Assembly (NCBI GenBank): GCA_001600635.1
Contig: BCKL01000005.1
Location: forward strand, 437,581 to 501,580
DNA length: 64,000 nt
Source of the DNA: Leucosporidium creatinivorum
Lineage: Eukaryota > Basidiomycota > Microbotryomycetes > Leucosporidiales > Leucosporidiaceae
Reading direction: 5' to 3'
This document shows positions 44,396 to 56,148 of the stretch, in pieces. The translations under genes were made by a program, and so were the position numbers. Below the pieces are notes generated by a model, which searched no databases, was not told the origin of the DNA, and was given only the letters and a program-made list of their open reading frames with translations. Position 1 is the first letter of the stretch; the number at the start of each line of letters is the position of its first letter.

Positions 44396-44680
44396 TGAGA
44401 AGGAGGTAGTGGGGCGATCGGAGTACAGGAACCTTGGATCTTGCCGAGCGGGTCCGACGGCGAAGATAAGGAGAGACCGAGAGAGAGTGTCCAAGTCCTT
44501 CTGCTGTCGAATGAAGTGATCACAACGAGTGGTGCAGCTTCTTGGGGCACCATCGCAGTGCACTACAGAACCCGCAGCTTCAAGCTCTATCCCCCACACC
44601 TCGTCTTTCTGACCCGCCTCGTCCCTCTCTTTCTTCGTCTCCTTCTCCTTCGTCTTAGCAGCAGCACCATCTCGTACATC

Positions 44681-45646
44681 ATGGCCACTCCCAGCAGAAC
44701 GCTCCTCCTGCTCGGCGCAACAGGCGAAACGGGCCGTCAAGCGCTCCTCTCCGCTCTCTCCTCCCCCTCCATCTCGACCGTCACTTCCCTCGGCCGTCGC
44801 TCCCCTTCTCTCCCGACCGACACACCAGGCCACAGCAAGCTCCAGCACATCCCGCTAGATTTCAACAAGCTCCTAGACGAGAAGGATGCAGCAGAACAGG
44901 CCAAGTTGAGCGGCGTCAAGGCGGATTTGGTGGTCGTTGCGCTGGGGACTACGAGAGCAGCGGCGGGCGGGATGGAGCAGTTTGTGAGGATTGATAGGGA
45001 GTTTGTGCTGGAAGCGAGTAGGTGGGCCAAGGTCGAGGGCAAGGAGCAGACGTTGGTTTATTGCAGCGTGAGTCGATCTCTTCCTCGTTTGCAGGCGTCT
45101 AGCTCGATTGCAAGGGCTCGCAAGGGTTGCAGAGGCATCAACCGCCAAGCTGTAGCAAGCTGACCTTTTCCCGTCCACTTCTTTGCTCCCCACATGGCCA
45201 CACAGTCCTCCGGCGCCGCTTCCTCCTCCTTCATCCCCTACTCGAAGTCCAAGGGCCTCACCGAAGAAGGACTCGCTTCCCTAGGCTATACCGACACCGT
45301 CATCTTCCGCCCGGGCATGCTCGTCGTTCCCGGCGGTCGCGCCGAGCATCGTCTCGTCGAGTCCCTCGCTGCGTTCGTCCCCTCTCCCCTTCTCCCTTCT
45401 TTCTCCTCCGCTGACGAGTTAGCGGTGTCAAACAGCAAGGTCACCGGCTTCCTTTCCCTTATCTCCTCCTCCATCGAGATCAAGACCCCCGTCCTCGGCA
45501 ACGCCATGATCTTCGCCGCCCTCGCTGGTCGCGCCGAGCTCGCCAAGCAGGGGTTGGGAAAGGCGGAGGTGCTTAAAGGACATAAGGTGTGGACGCTGGG
45601 GAATGCAGATGCGATGAAGGCGGGAGCGAAGGACCAAAAGCTCTGA
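44681..45646 (+). CDS. FMP52: FMP52-like NAD(P)-binding protein, copy B
   Basis: Three exons, about 260 residues, nearly identical to copy A in exon 1 (MATPSRTLLLLGATGETGRQ). Exon 2 after a CACACAG acceptor reads SSGAASSSFIPYSKSKGLTE and VIFRPGMLVVPGGRAEHRLV. Exon 3 reads KVTGFLSLISSSIEIKTPVL and ends GAKDQKL. The glycine-rich dinucleotide loop and the Tyr-x-x-x-Lys-like SKSKG region are kept, so binding of NAD(P) is likely; the substrate is unknown. Exon 3 differs most from copy A, so the C-terminal half may be under weaker constraint. It is convergent with the F-box gene ending at 45919. Confidence 0.8.
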
Positions 45647-45918
45647 TCAGGGGGGTCCAGCAGTTCGGCGTTCGGAGTAGCGGAGGAAGGCTCTGTACGA
45701 TAGGTTGAGGGCTCGCTTGTTCTCATAAGCTTCTCATTTCGCAATTCAGTGCCATCAGTATTACGTTGGGACGTTGCCTGTTGCAGAAAGCCGTGCTCTT
45801 CATCGCCGAGCTCGCTCGCCGTCGCTTCTCCAAGCCAGCTGCTCCGTCTGAGACGTGCGAGAGGTCAGCCTCAGCGCTCCGAACGGCTCTCAGAGCAGCT
45901 GACCCACTCTCATCCAGC

Positions 45919-47156
45919 TCAGATCAAGAGCACCGTCACCTCCGCCTGCTCGGCCTGCTTCTCAATCTTGCACCGCTCCTTGTCGCTCCAATCCTCAGTC
46001 AGGCTCGCCGAGATCTTGACAGTCCAGAGCTTGGGAGGGGGGTCCTCGAGTATCTCAGAGAGCCGATGGGCGACCTTTCGCCGGTTCACGGGGTAATGCG
46101 GCTGCTTCTCAAGAATTTGGATCTCCGAAAGTTCGGCGAGGGTTTGGAGCCGCGAGGGGGGAGAGAGGCCGTACAGGTCGGGGTGCAGGAAGCTGTGGGG
46201 CGTGAAATCGAGTCGTTTGAGGTCGGATAGATGGCTGAGGAAGGGGTAGGAGGTCGTCAAGGAGAGGCGCCAGCCATCCGGGGCGGTGATACGGTCAAGG
46301 CGGCTGAAGATGCTCAGGAGGGGCTCGACCGTCGTGTTTTCAGGTAGTTCTCCCTCTGGAGAAGCTCGGACGACGAAAGCGATAGGTGGACCTTCTTCTG
46401 AGAGGTGACGGAGGATGGCGAAGAGGAGGCCTCGGTCGGCCGGAATGTCGAAATGCTGCAGTGTCGTCGGGAGATAATGCGGAGTACCCGTGTGTGTTGA
46501 GAAGGGGAGGTCTAGAGTGAGTGCTTCGAGCCCAGGAAGTCGGCGAAGAAGCCTGCGAGGCGGAAGAGCGGGTCACCTCCTCCTCGTTCGGAACTCGGCG
46601 CAGGTCAGAGATCGAGAACTCACTCGGCAAGGTCGTCTTGGTCAAACGCACTCCCAGAGACGAGCTTGAGCTCGCTGATTGGCCTCCGAGCCATCTCATA
46701 GTACATGTCTCGCAAGAATCGATTTTGACGGGCCCTCGAGGTCCCCAGCAGCTCAATGTGTAGCCTCTGCAAGTTTGTGCAAGCTCGGAGGAGACGTTCT
46801 GGGGCGTTCACGTCCTCTGCGGAGTGGTCCAGTCGAATGGCGAGGCTCGTGACCTGCTCTGACCATCGTCCCTTGCGAAGCTTCTTCCTGAGCCGTTCCG
46901 CCTGCTCCCCACTCGACGCGGCGTAGGCTGTAGAATCCTTCTGCACGACTGCCGACCACTGCAGACATACACGAGCGAAAGCGTGGATCGTCCTCTGTCT
47001 CCTAAACGGCTCGAGATCCTCATCCACGAGCTCGAAGATGCGAGCGACGATTTCGACGGGGAGGAAAGCTGCAGGGCAGTCGGCGGGCTGCTGGGGTCGT
47101 GTGTGGGGCTGGCGCGGTCCTAGTATCGACCCTAGTATTGAGAGCAGAGCTCCCAT
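45919..47156 (-). CDS. F-box-like/LRR protein
   Basis: Exons 47156-46624 and 46552-45919 with the family's phase-2 intron give 388 residues. The leader MGALLSILGSILGPRQPH replaces the usual MEA start and is more hydrophobic. The F-box-like helix is LPVEIVARIFELVDEDLEP with FARVCLQWSAVVQ after it. LRR-like segments follow: ACTNLQRLHIELLGTS, RRLPGLEALTLDLPFST and LSHLSDLKRLDFTP. The family motif EEGPPIAFVVRAS and the C-terminus PPPKLWTVKISASLTEDWSD are both present. Exon 2 is 634 nt. It is intact and adjacent to another member on the same strand, 345 bp away. Confidence 0.82.
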
Positions 47157-47500
47157 CTTTATCAGTTGGAGGCGAAACGAGCGAGCGAGCGAGTGGGAAG
47201 AGGGCAACAGACAAGGCGCTTCGAGTCTCGAGTAGCCTTCTCAACTCGGCGCGAGCTCTCTCGTTCGTTCTCGGATAGCTTGCGACGGCGCATGGCTAGC
47301 ACAGAGAGCTTGGATAGCAGGGAATGCTAGCTAAACCCTCAAATCGAACAGCCAGCGCGCATCGTCGCCGTTCGCTCCTCATCCTCAGAGCTCGCCAGCG
47401 CCGAAGAAGCTTCGCGTGAGCGGCGATTGCCTGCGCTGGTGAAAAGGTCAGCGGTTGTTGCGAACCGCTCTGAATTGGAGTAAGCTTACTTTTGACCAGC
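47157..47500. other. spacer between two tandem F-box genes
   Basis: Holds the presumed promoter of the 47156 gene and the 3' end of the 48708 gene. No coding frame supported. Confidence 0.4.
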
Positions 47501-48708
47501 TCAGACGAACGCAAGCGACACCTTCGCCTCTTGCGCCGCACGCTCGACAGCGCCGAGGAGCGCCGGCGTCCAACGCTCACTCAGGCTCGACGAAATCTCG
47601 ATGATCCTAAGCTTGGAAGGAGGCATTGCAAAGAGCTCGAGAAGATAGTAAGGTAGGGCAAGTCGTCCGTTCGAGGTATACGTTTGCGAGGCTAGGATCT
47701 TGAATTCGAGGAGCTCGGTAAGGCTTTGAAGGCGGGAAGGGGAGGGGAGGTTGTGCTCGGTGCCGTCTGTGCTACTGAGATAGGTGAGGTGGAGGTAGCG
47801 GAGGTTGATCATCGACTTGACTAGGCGCATCCCAGAGGAAGATGAAAGCTCCAATCCGTTCGGGGCGGCGATTCGGTGGAGACGTTCGGCGATGGGCAGC
47901 AAAGTGTTGGCGAGTTCATCGCTGGCGTCATCGCCATTGGTCGTATTGCGGAGAACGAAGGTCAATGGTGGACCTTCCTCGGCGAGATGGGAGCGGAGGA
48001 GTTCGAGAAGGTGCTCGTTCACGGGAACGTCGAAGTGCTGGACAGCCGTCGGCACGGTGGACATTGTGCCGGGGGATTCCAGAATTGCGCGATGGAGTTT
48101 CAGGTATCTGAGGCTGCGAGTTGCCGAGAGTACCCTGCATCGTCCAAAAGTGGGTCAGAGCTGCCTTCCTCGCGCGCTCGGAAACCTCGGGCTCACCAGC
48201 TGAGGTCTGCCGCACGCATAGAAGTGTCTCCTATAGCAAGCTCCACCAGATTGTTGAGGCTCGCGATGACCGACAGCATCTGAAAGGCTCCTCCCGCGCC
48301 GCGGCCGAGCAGCTCAATGTGGAGACGCTCGAGGTGTGTGCAGTTCGCGATGAGAGTATGTTGCGGCTCCACGATCCTTGTCCATCCACAGGCCTCGAAC
48401 CGGACTGCAAGAGTCGTGACGCGGAACCAGCCGTTGGAGCTCTCCAGCTTGCTCGTCAAGCGCATCACTTGCACCACGCCGACTACGGCGTAGGCTGTAG
48501 GATGCTTGGGGACGACCTCTGACCACAGATAGCAGACCCTGGCGAAGGCGTACGTCGTCCTTTGTCGCTCGAGGGGGTGGCCCTCGACGGCCAGTTGGAA
48601 GATGCGGGAGAGTGTTTCGACAGGAAGGGAAGCTGCAGGGGAGTCGACCGGCTGCTGAGGTCGTTCGTGAGGCTCTTCTGAGAGAGTGAGAGATGCGATA
48701 GCTTCCAT
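47501..48708 (-). CDS. F-box-like/LRR protein
   Basis: Exons 48708-48197 and 48134-47501 give 381 residues. It starts MEAIASLTLSEEPHERPQQP, almost the same leader as the gene at 62481, which is its closest relative here. F-box-like SLPVETLSRIFQLAVEGHPL, then FARVCYLWSEVVP. LRR-like segments are NCTHLERLHIELLGRG, ATRSLRYLKLHRAIL and SMINLRYLHLTYLSS. The family motif EEGPPLTFVLRN and the C-terminus MPPSKLRIIEISSSLSERWT are intact. Exon 2 is exactly 634 nt, as in the two other intact members. An SCF-adaptor role is inferred from the fold only. Confidence 0.82.
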
Positions 48709-48869
48709 CACGAGCAGTCGGAGGCGATGTCAACGAGCGAGTGAGCGGGAGGAAGGCAAGAGACGAGGCGAACGGCCTTCTCAAGTCAGCTCGGCGCAAG
48801 CTCAGCTCTCCCAGTCTTCGCTCGCTCCGCTACAAAGTCTTTGCTCATCGCTTACAACACCTCCCTCAA

Positions 48870-51800
48870 CTAGACCCTCATCCCCCATATACTCTTGACC
48901 TCCCCGCCCGTCAACCGATTCCCCGTAGCAGCCAGCACCTCCTCCGCTTCATCAGGCGAATCCAGCGTAAGGAGCGTAGCGATCTGCTGTAACCGGGAGA
49001 AGGACTCTCGGAGCGAGCCGGAAGAGAAGGCCGATTGGGAGGAGAGGTACGAGAGGATGGAGCGGACGTCACGGTCGAGGCGGAGGGCGCCGAGCTGGGA
49101 AGAGAGGAGGGAGGGAGGGGTCAGTGAGAGAGGAGGAGAGGGGAGAGGGAAGGAAAATACCTCGGTGAACTTCATGCCGCGGATCATACCCTCCCATGGT
49201 CGGACGAGGACGTTGACCGCCGTAGCAAAGAAGAGGTTGAAGTTCGTCGGCGTGAGGCTCTCCTGCGCAACACCAGTCCTATCAGCTCCCTCTCTCTCTA
49301 TGCCCCTCGAGCGCTCGAGATAACAACTCACCCGATACCCACTCATCATCCCCTCCCACGCCTTGACGAACCGTTTCCGCACGGCATCATGATACTCTGC
49401 CTCGGCGTAGCCCTCCTCGTCGAGGATGTAGGTCACGTCCTTGTAGACGTCCGAGAGGATGGGGCGTAGTCGTGGTCGGAGGAGCTGGTTGAAGAGGTGG
49501 TCGAGGCCGGTCTGTTGCGAGAGAGGAGAGGAGGGGGTTAGCTCGGCTCCTTTCCTCCTCCCTCATATTCCCTCCTCATCTCCCTCCTCCACGCTCTTCG
49601 ATTCGTGAGCTGGTAGAGCAAAGGAGAACCCACCTTGCAAACCCCTCTAAACCTCTCCTCCACGCCCCTCACACCCAGCATGGCGATCTTGGCCCGTTCC
49701 AACTCCGACTCGAGGAAGAAGGCCTGCTGCAATGCCTCTCCCGCGAGCAGTTCATCGATCAAGCGGATCGTGTAGCCCGAGGCGGTGTCGAGGTTGTTGA
49801 GGTAGATCTATGAACGACGGCGCGGGAAAAGAGGGTGAGCGAGGACGCCGAGAGAGTGAGCGAGAGAGCGAGAGAGCGGAGGAGTATCGGAACGCACCAT
49901 AAACACCCCTTTCGCCTCCCTCTCTTTCCTCTCCTTCTCCTCCTCCCTGGCCCTGCCCCCTCCCAATCCCGCTCCCCCGCCGGTCCCAACCCCAACAAAC
50001 GCGCCCTCCAACCTCCTTCTCCAAACCTCGACCACACCACTTTCCACCGCCGCTCGAACCTGCGAGGACAGAGCAACGACGGTCTCTATGTTGGAAGTGG
50101 AGAGCAGACGGTAGAGCGATTTTTTGAGAATGTAGAATGTGTCGTCGAGGGAGGAGGAGAGGGAGGGGGAGGAGAGGAGGTCGAGCTCGTCCATTTGGTG
50201 CGCCTGTTAGTGGGGTGTAGAGAAAGTTTTCAGATATCCCTTCGACTCATGGCTCGCTGCTCGCCCCTCTTCACCATCCTCTCGGCCCTCTTTCCTTCTC
50301 GCCCGTCGCGCCGTCTGTCTCCAGCCTCCTCTTTCCCCTGCGATCTTCCTCTCGACAAGGGGGAAGCGACTCACCTTCTCTACACTACTCCTCAAGTACC
50401 AAATCTCCATCGGTGCATAAACGCCCTTCAAATGCTTAGCGAGGGTGAGCCCAAGCGAGCTTTGTTCGACGATGGGGAGGGAGTCGTCCTCCTCTGCTTC
50501 CTCGGCTGCGGGAGGGGCGGCAGCGGGTGTGGTTGGTGCGGGTGTGGTGGCTGCGACGGCGGAGGCGGAGGGAGTGGGGATGTCGTCGTCCGTGTCCTGT
50601 GTGAACGAGTGAGGAAGGAGGAGAGGAGGAGGAGGAGAAGGGTCAGCTCGGCGCTCCTTCGAAGCCGGAGGGAGGAAAGGTCGGAGAGCAGAGAGAAACA
50701 CACCTTTAATCTGCCATACAGGAACCTCCTCAACAACTGCCACCTCCCACTCATCATGCTCAACTCAGCGAGCAAGGCGTCCACCTCCCTCGGGTCGACC
50801 GAGTCCTCCTGCCCTTGCTGCTCCCCTCCTTCTCCTCCCCTTCCGAGCATCGGGCTCCCCGTCCCCAACCCCACGTTCGACACATTGCTCTTCTGACTCT
50901 TATGCCTCCCGCCTCCTGCTGGGCCCAGTCCCCCACCCCCCGCACCACCGCCGAGCTCGCCAACGACCCTGCCAATCCTCCTTTCCTCCTCCCACTCTTT
51001 CAAAACCTTCTCCCCGACCCTGTCACATTCCTCCAACAGAGCACCAGCGACAAAGACCATCTTCCCCGGCCCGTAATACTTCTCGACCACGGGTTGATGT
51101 TGCGAGATGATGAGAGCGATGGATTCAAAGAGGGTGGTTAGGTGGGTGGAGAAGTGTGTGGGGGATGAAGCTGTTGGGAGCAGGTGGTGTGAGCTGCTAT
51201 TCACTATCTTGAGACGCTCTGCTCTGACGACGACGAAGAAGCAGAGGAGAATGGCCAGCGCCGCGCATCAACTCACTCTTCCCTCCCCCCGTCGCCGCTC
51301 CCCCTGCCGCACCACCACTCTTACTCCTCAGCACCCCACCCACCCACTCAGCATAAACCCCCAGCCCTTCTTCCTCCTCATCAATCATGGGGAACAGCTT
51401 GAAGAAGCGGTTAATGTTGTTCGTGTCGCCTGTGGAGGAGGCCGTGCGGAAGCAAGTGAGGAACGTTTGGAGAAGGGTGGTGTGCAGCGTGGAGAGCGTT
51501 AGGGGAGGGGAGAGGGGGAGGTCGGAGGTGGGCTGTTGGGGTTGTAGTTGTTCGATCATCGTCGAGGAGGGAGGGAGGGAGAGGAGGATTAGTGAGCGCC
51601 GAGCGCCGAGCGCCGAGCGCCGAGCGCCGAGGGGGGGAAGAGAACGACGTACGACCACAGCTTCCGCGAACCGACTAGCTACAATCTCGGGATCAATCCC
51701 CCTGGCCCTCTGCATGAACCTCGTAGCGGCCTCCCAATCCTGTTTCTGCATGGCGATATCAAGGGACGAGATGGACGATTTGAGGTCCTGAACGGCTTGC

Positions 51801-52228
51801 ACTATTTCGATGGAGGATTTGACGCGTGACTGCGAGTGTTCCCGACTCATCAGCAGTGGTTTAGTAGAGTACAGAACGAGCAGAGAAAGACATACTTGCT
51901 CCTGATCCAACACCCTAACCTTGCCCCCCACCCGCTCGGCCGTCTCTGCTACATTGCCCACCTGCATGCTCATCTTATCCGCTTCTGCAGTGATACCAGC
52001 TACTACCTCTGATAATCCTTGTAGTGCATTGAGCTGAGTGGAAAGAGCTTGTCGGTTTGAGATGAGGGAGGAGAGGCGCGAGTCGAGGGAGGATTCGTGG
52101 AGGGTTAAAGAGGATAAATGGGCGTGTATTTGAGAGCGGGTGGTTAGAGAGTGTAGGTCTAGTGGTGGTGGGGGTGCTGGAGGCTGATCAAGTACAGGAT
52201 CGGAGGGAGAGGGAGAGGCGGGCGACAT
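48870..52228 (-). CDS. COG4: conserved oligomeric Golgi complex subunit 4
   Basis: COG4 belongs to lobe A of the Golgi tethering complex that captures recycling vesicles. About ten exons, roughly 900 residues. Coiled-coil start: LTTRSQIHAHLSSLTLHESS and VVAGITAEADKMSMQVGNVA; then VKSSIEIVQAVQDLKSSISS and AMQKQDWEAATRFMQRARGI. Central SLGLTLAKHLKGVYAPMEIW and FYILKKSLYRLLSTSNIETV are typical of COG4. YLNNLDTASGYTIRLIDELL follows, and the C-terminal part is ESLTPTNFNLFFATAVNVLV with RLDRDVRSILSYLSSQ. Two low-complexity insertions (Gly-rich, Ala/Pro-rich) enlarge the middle. Divergent from the small gene at 52466. Confidence 0.92.
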
Positions 52229-52465
52229 GGCGAGAGAGGAGCACGTCGCCTGGCGCGCTGAGCCGTACAAGAGAGAGAGTCGGCTGCTGTAGGACGGTAG
52301 CAACTGTAAGAAAGAGAGAGAGCTGTGGCCGATCCGAGCTGCTTTCTGTAGATCGATCAATGAAGCGAGGTAAGAGTTACAAGCTAAGCCGCGTTCCAAC
52401 TACAACTACTCTCGGAGGCGCCTTTCCCTCTCCCGCTGTTCTACCGTCCTACAGCTTTCCTCGCT

Positions 52466-53154
52466 ATGGCGGACTCAGCACCAACAGCTCACTCAATCCT
52501 AACCTCATTCCTCCTCACTTCAACCTCCTACACTCTCCCCTCCCTCTCCTCCCTTTCGCGCTCCCTCGACCCTCACTCACGCCTCTCCGACTCGGACCTC
52601 AAACAAGCTCACCGCCACCTCTTACAACATCGCAAAGGTCTCAGGGATCAACTGCAGCAATCTATCAACGAGTACAAACTTCTCCCACCTGGAGCAGCGG
52701 CCAAGCGAACGGCCAAGGAGGAGTTGGAGGAGGAGTTGGAGGATGAAGGAGCCGAATGGGAGCAGTTGACGTTGCAGCAAGTTATCGAGCGACTAGAAGC
52801 GGAAGAGCGCTTATTGGACGCGGAAGTGGGAGAACTACAGGAGGCTGTAGAACAGCAGAAGGAGGGGTTGGACGCGTTGAGTCGCCCTTCTTTCTCTCTC
52901 TCTCTGCGGCTGAGCTGATCTAGGTGGAGTATACAGCTTCGCCGATACCCTGATATCCACCGAGAAGCCAGCGCCTACTCCACCGAGCGTTGAGAGAGAG
53001 TTGGAGGCCACTCTCGGCGGATTGGAGAGGGATGTCAAGGTCCGTTCCGGGCGCCTGTTCTGCTACAAGAGGGCTTGATTGCTAATGCAGAAAGAACGAG
53101 CAGAAGTATCGTGGACTGGTGGATGAGATCAATGAGAAGGCTTCGAGGAGTTGA
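52466..53154 (+). CDS. small coiled-coil protein, possible CNL2/NKP2 kinetochore subunit
   Basis: Three exons (start MADSAPTAHSILTSFLLTST; last exon NEQKYRGLVDEINEKASRS) give about 190 residues. The opening ILxxFLL...LPSLxSL, then LSDSDLKQAHRHLLQHRKGL and RDQLQQSINEYKLLPPGAAA, resemble the CNL2/NKP2 family of inner-kinetochore proteins: an N-terminal helix, a 'LY..L..QR' helix and a coiled coil. A strongly charged helix follows (TAKEELEEELEDEGAEWEQL). I would not rely on this without a profile search; any short coiled-coil protein could look similar. The junction of the last exon uses a GCAGAAAG acceptor to hold frame. Confidence 0.45.
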
Positions 53155-53468
53155 GAAGGGGGAGAGGAAGTCAGTTCGGTGAGCTCTCCCTCAACTTTCA
53201 AGCGTAGTGGAGGAGCTGACCTCTTGCTCAAACGCCCACTGATCTACTATATGTGCAGTACCCCGTTGTAATCCCGCGCCGGCGCGCATCTCTCCACCTC
53301 GAACTCGACGCCAGCAGCGAGCGATTCTCGGCACTCGGCGCTCCCTCTCGTTCTCTTTCTCTGTCGCCTTTCTCTCTGTCACCAGTCATCCAGCGCAAGA
53401 AACAAGAAAACAAGTCTACTGCTCAACAGCAACTACACATCCTCCCTCCTTCCTCCTCCTTCTCCCTC
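53155..53468. other. convergent intergenic spacer
   Basis: Between the stops of the small coiled-coil gene and the chitinase. No gene seen. Confidence 0.4.
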
Positions 53469-55818
53469 CTAATGCCTCCTCGCCGCCCTCAGCGCATGCC
53501 TCCTCCCCCCACCTCCAGCCCTCCTCTCCCTCTTCCTCATCCCCACAATCTCTCCATCAACACACATGGTCCCCTCCTCCACTTGTCCCATAGGCGTGCA
53601 ATCCGAGCCGTTGCTGCAGAGTGACCAGGTCGAGGAGGAGGTGCATTGGATCGTAGCCCCGCCGCCGCCGGAGGAGGAAGTGTCGGGGGAAGGAGAGGGT
53701 GAGGCGGAGGGGGAGAGCTTGACTACGCCGGGAGCTGTGGAGTCGCCAGTGGAGGCAGGAGGAGGAGTGGTGGGAACGGCGGCGTTGGCGATGGGGGAGG
53801 CGGTCTGGCTGACGGCGGGGGCGGCTTGGGTCGAGGCGGGGGCGTCCTCTTCGTCGTCGTCGCACACCTCCTCCCCATCGTCTACGTCGTCGGCAGAGCG
53901 AGTCTGCACCGGCGTAGCAGTCTTGCTCTGCCCCTCGTCGGCGTCGGAGGATCCAGAGGCCGAGCCCGAGAACCCGAGCGCCTCGGTCATAGTCTTATAA
54001 ACCTCGTCCGTGTATCCTTGAGTATCGAAGATCATGACCCCTCCCAATCCCTTCTCTTTGGCGAATTCCTGCTCGTCCGTAAAACCCACCATGAGCTCAG
54101 CTCGGCGCCGAGAAGGAGAAGGAGAAGAGAGAGAGAGAGAGAAAAAGACGAACCGACTTGGCCTTGACGCTCCCGCTATCGTCGTACGAGATGAGCACCT
54201 TGTTGTCCGAGTTGAACAAGAAGGGAGTGGAGGAGCATTCGTCCCAGTAGCGGACGTAGCCTTTGCCGCCAGTTTGCTCGTCGGAGGAGAGGAGCTGCTC
54301 GGCGATGACTTGTCAGCGTCGGCGTTGGCGAGCTGGGCGATGGGATTGGAAAAATGGCCACTCACACCAGCCGAGATCAAGTCCTTCATCTGCCATTGAC
54401 CCGAGTAACCTCCTCCAGGGCTCTTATTGCCACACTGGTCGACACCAGCCACGCTCATCGAATCTGTCTGAGGGTTGCCCTGAGGCGTCGTGCTGGTCTT
54501 GGCGTTGTACAACTGCGAGCTGTATCCCCCCACCGCGGTGGTCGAGTTGGTAAGTTGCGACGAGGTGAGGGTGAAGGAAGTCGAGTAGGCGGGAAGACCA
54601 CTGTTTCGGCGGCGGCGCGGCGCGGCGCCGAGGTCAGGTCAGCGGGTTTCGAGACGTGAGGAGGAGGAGCTGGAGAGACGTACAGCAGGATCTGGGACGC
54701 AGGGAACCCAGCGCCCATCCAGTAGTCGACGGCGGTGTCCACTCCTACGCCGCTGGAGCAAGCGCGGAGAGGAGCGAGAGGGCCAGAAGTGTCGGACCAG
54801 GAGCCCGAGACGTCGTACTGTCATACAACTCAACTCAGGCATTGCTCCAACGAAAACCGGTGAAAAGAATGAACTCACAGCCATGATCTGAATGTAGTCG
54901 AGGTAGCTAGCGAACTCGGAGGCGTCCTTCAAGGGCTGGCCATCCTCGCCGACGAAGCCGGTCAAAGAGACGGCCGAGGTGAGGAGTTTGTCCTTGCCAA
55001 AGACGGAGCGGAGCTCCTTAAGGAAGAGGAGGAAGTTGGCCGAGTCGGCTTTGGTGGGAGAGTTGCAGCCTGGAATGAGGATGGGGGAGGGGGTTAGCTC
55101 GGCGTTCGGCGGTGGTGAGAAGGAGGATGGAAGGCTAGAGAAGGTGACGGGAGATGAATGAGGGGGTGTATGAAGAACGTACCAGCTCCCTCAGCGTTAG
55201 GGTACTCCCAATCGACATCGACGCCCTCAAATCCATACTTCTCGGCGAACTCGAGCAGCTGGTTCGAGAGCTCTGTACGCGATTCGGACGAAGCAGCAAG
55301 CTTGGAGAAGTACACCGAGCCGGTCCAGCCTCCGACAGTGAAGACGGGCTTGACGTTGTCTGCTCGGCGAGGGGGAGGTCAGCGCGCACCGAGCGAGCGG
55401 ACAAAGGGGGACGGAGGGTGGGAGCCGACGACCTACTGTCCTTGGAGAGCTGGATGAAGCTCTTGATGTCCTCCTCGGATTGGCCTTCGGGTAGCTCCAT
55501 CCCAGTGGCGGTGGTGACGGTCACCTTTGTGCGACGAGAACGACCGACCAATTAGTTCTCGGCGACGACGAACATTTCGGCGAACGACGCACAAAATAGT
55601 ACATGATGCTCGTGGAACTCCAGCTCGAGATCTGAGCAGGTGTCTGTACATCAGTGCTGTAGGCTGGCCAGTATTGGGCGCTGTTGGAGGTTTGTAGCCA
55701 AGTCAGCTCGTCGCTCGGCGATGAGCAGCAGAGGAGCTCACATCTGAGGCGACGCTGAACCAGCAACGAGGCGAGTGAGGGAGAGAGTGGCGAGGAGGAG
55801 GGAAGTTGAAAGGATCAT
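53469..55818 (-). CDS. GH18 chitinase, secreted
   Basis: Glycoside hydrolase 18 hydrolysing chitin, acting outside the cell. The start at 55818 gives a signal peptide (MILSTSLLLATLSLTRLVAG). Strand motif KPVFTVGGWTGSVYF, then the catalytic motif GFEGVDVDWEYPNAEG, with the acid Glu and both Asp of DxDxE. SYLDYIQIMAV and the late strand GLGGVMIFDTQGYTDEV, with its barrel-closing aromatic area, follow. After the barrel comes an acidic linker (DDGEEVCDDDEEDAP), a Ser/Pro/Thr-rich stretch and a Cys-containing module (TIQCTSSSTWSLCSNGSDCT), perhaps a carbohydrate-binding unit. The C-terminus is basic (RKRERRAGGGGRRHALRAAR). About ten exons. A role in wall remodelling is likely. Confidence 0.9.
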
Positions 55819-56148
55819 GGCTGCTCTGCAGGTGCGTTGAAGCTACGGGAGCGAGGAGGAGGAAGAAGGAGACCACCGGGGTCTTTGCAAGGTGAGGAAG
55901 AGAGGGAGAAGCAGGAGCTCGTCGAGAGGCTGCTTAAAGGTCGCGGGAGGGAAGCAAGAGCAACGCTGCGTCGTTCTTCAACGCAGCTCAAACGCGGACT
56001 TTAGGAAAGTCGAACGAGGAGAAAGGGTTCGGCGCACGGACACCGCGCTGCGGCAGCAGACAAAGGCTCGAGTCGAGGCGGCCCTCGCTCGTGTCCTTGT
56101 TGCGAGAATGAGGTGATGGCGCTTCGTTGTTCGGGTCGGATGCAGTCT
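55819..56148. other. promoter of chitinase and 3' end of aminopeptidase
   Basis: Both flanking genes are on the minus strand. No separate gene seen. Confidence 0.4.

Noticed and set aside
50428-51204. Separate gene inside COG4
   Set aside because: It is a COG4 exon that runs on into its intron; the motifs and the strand belong to COG4.
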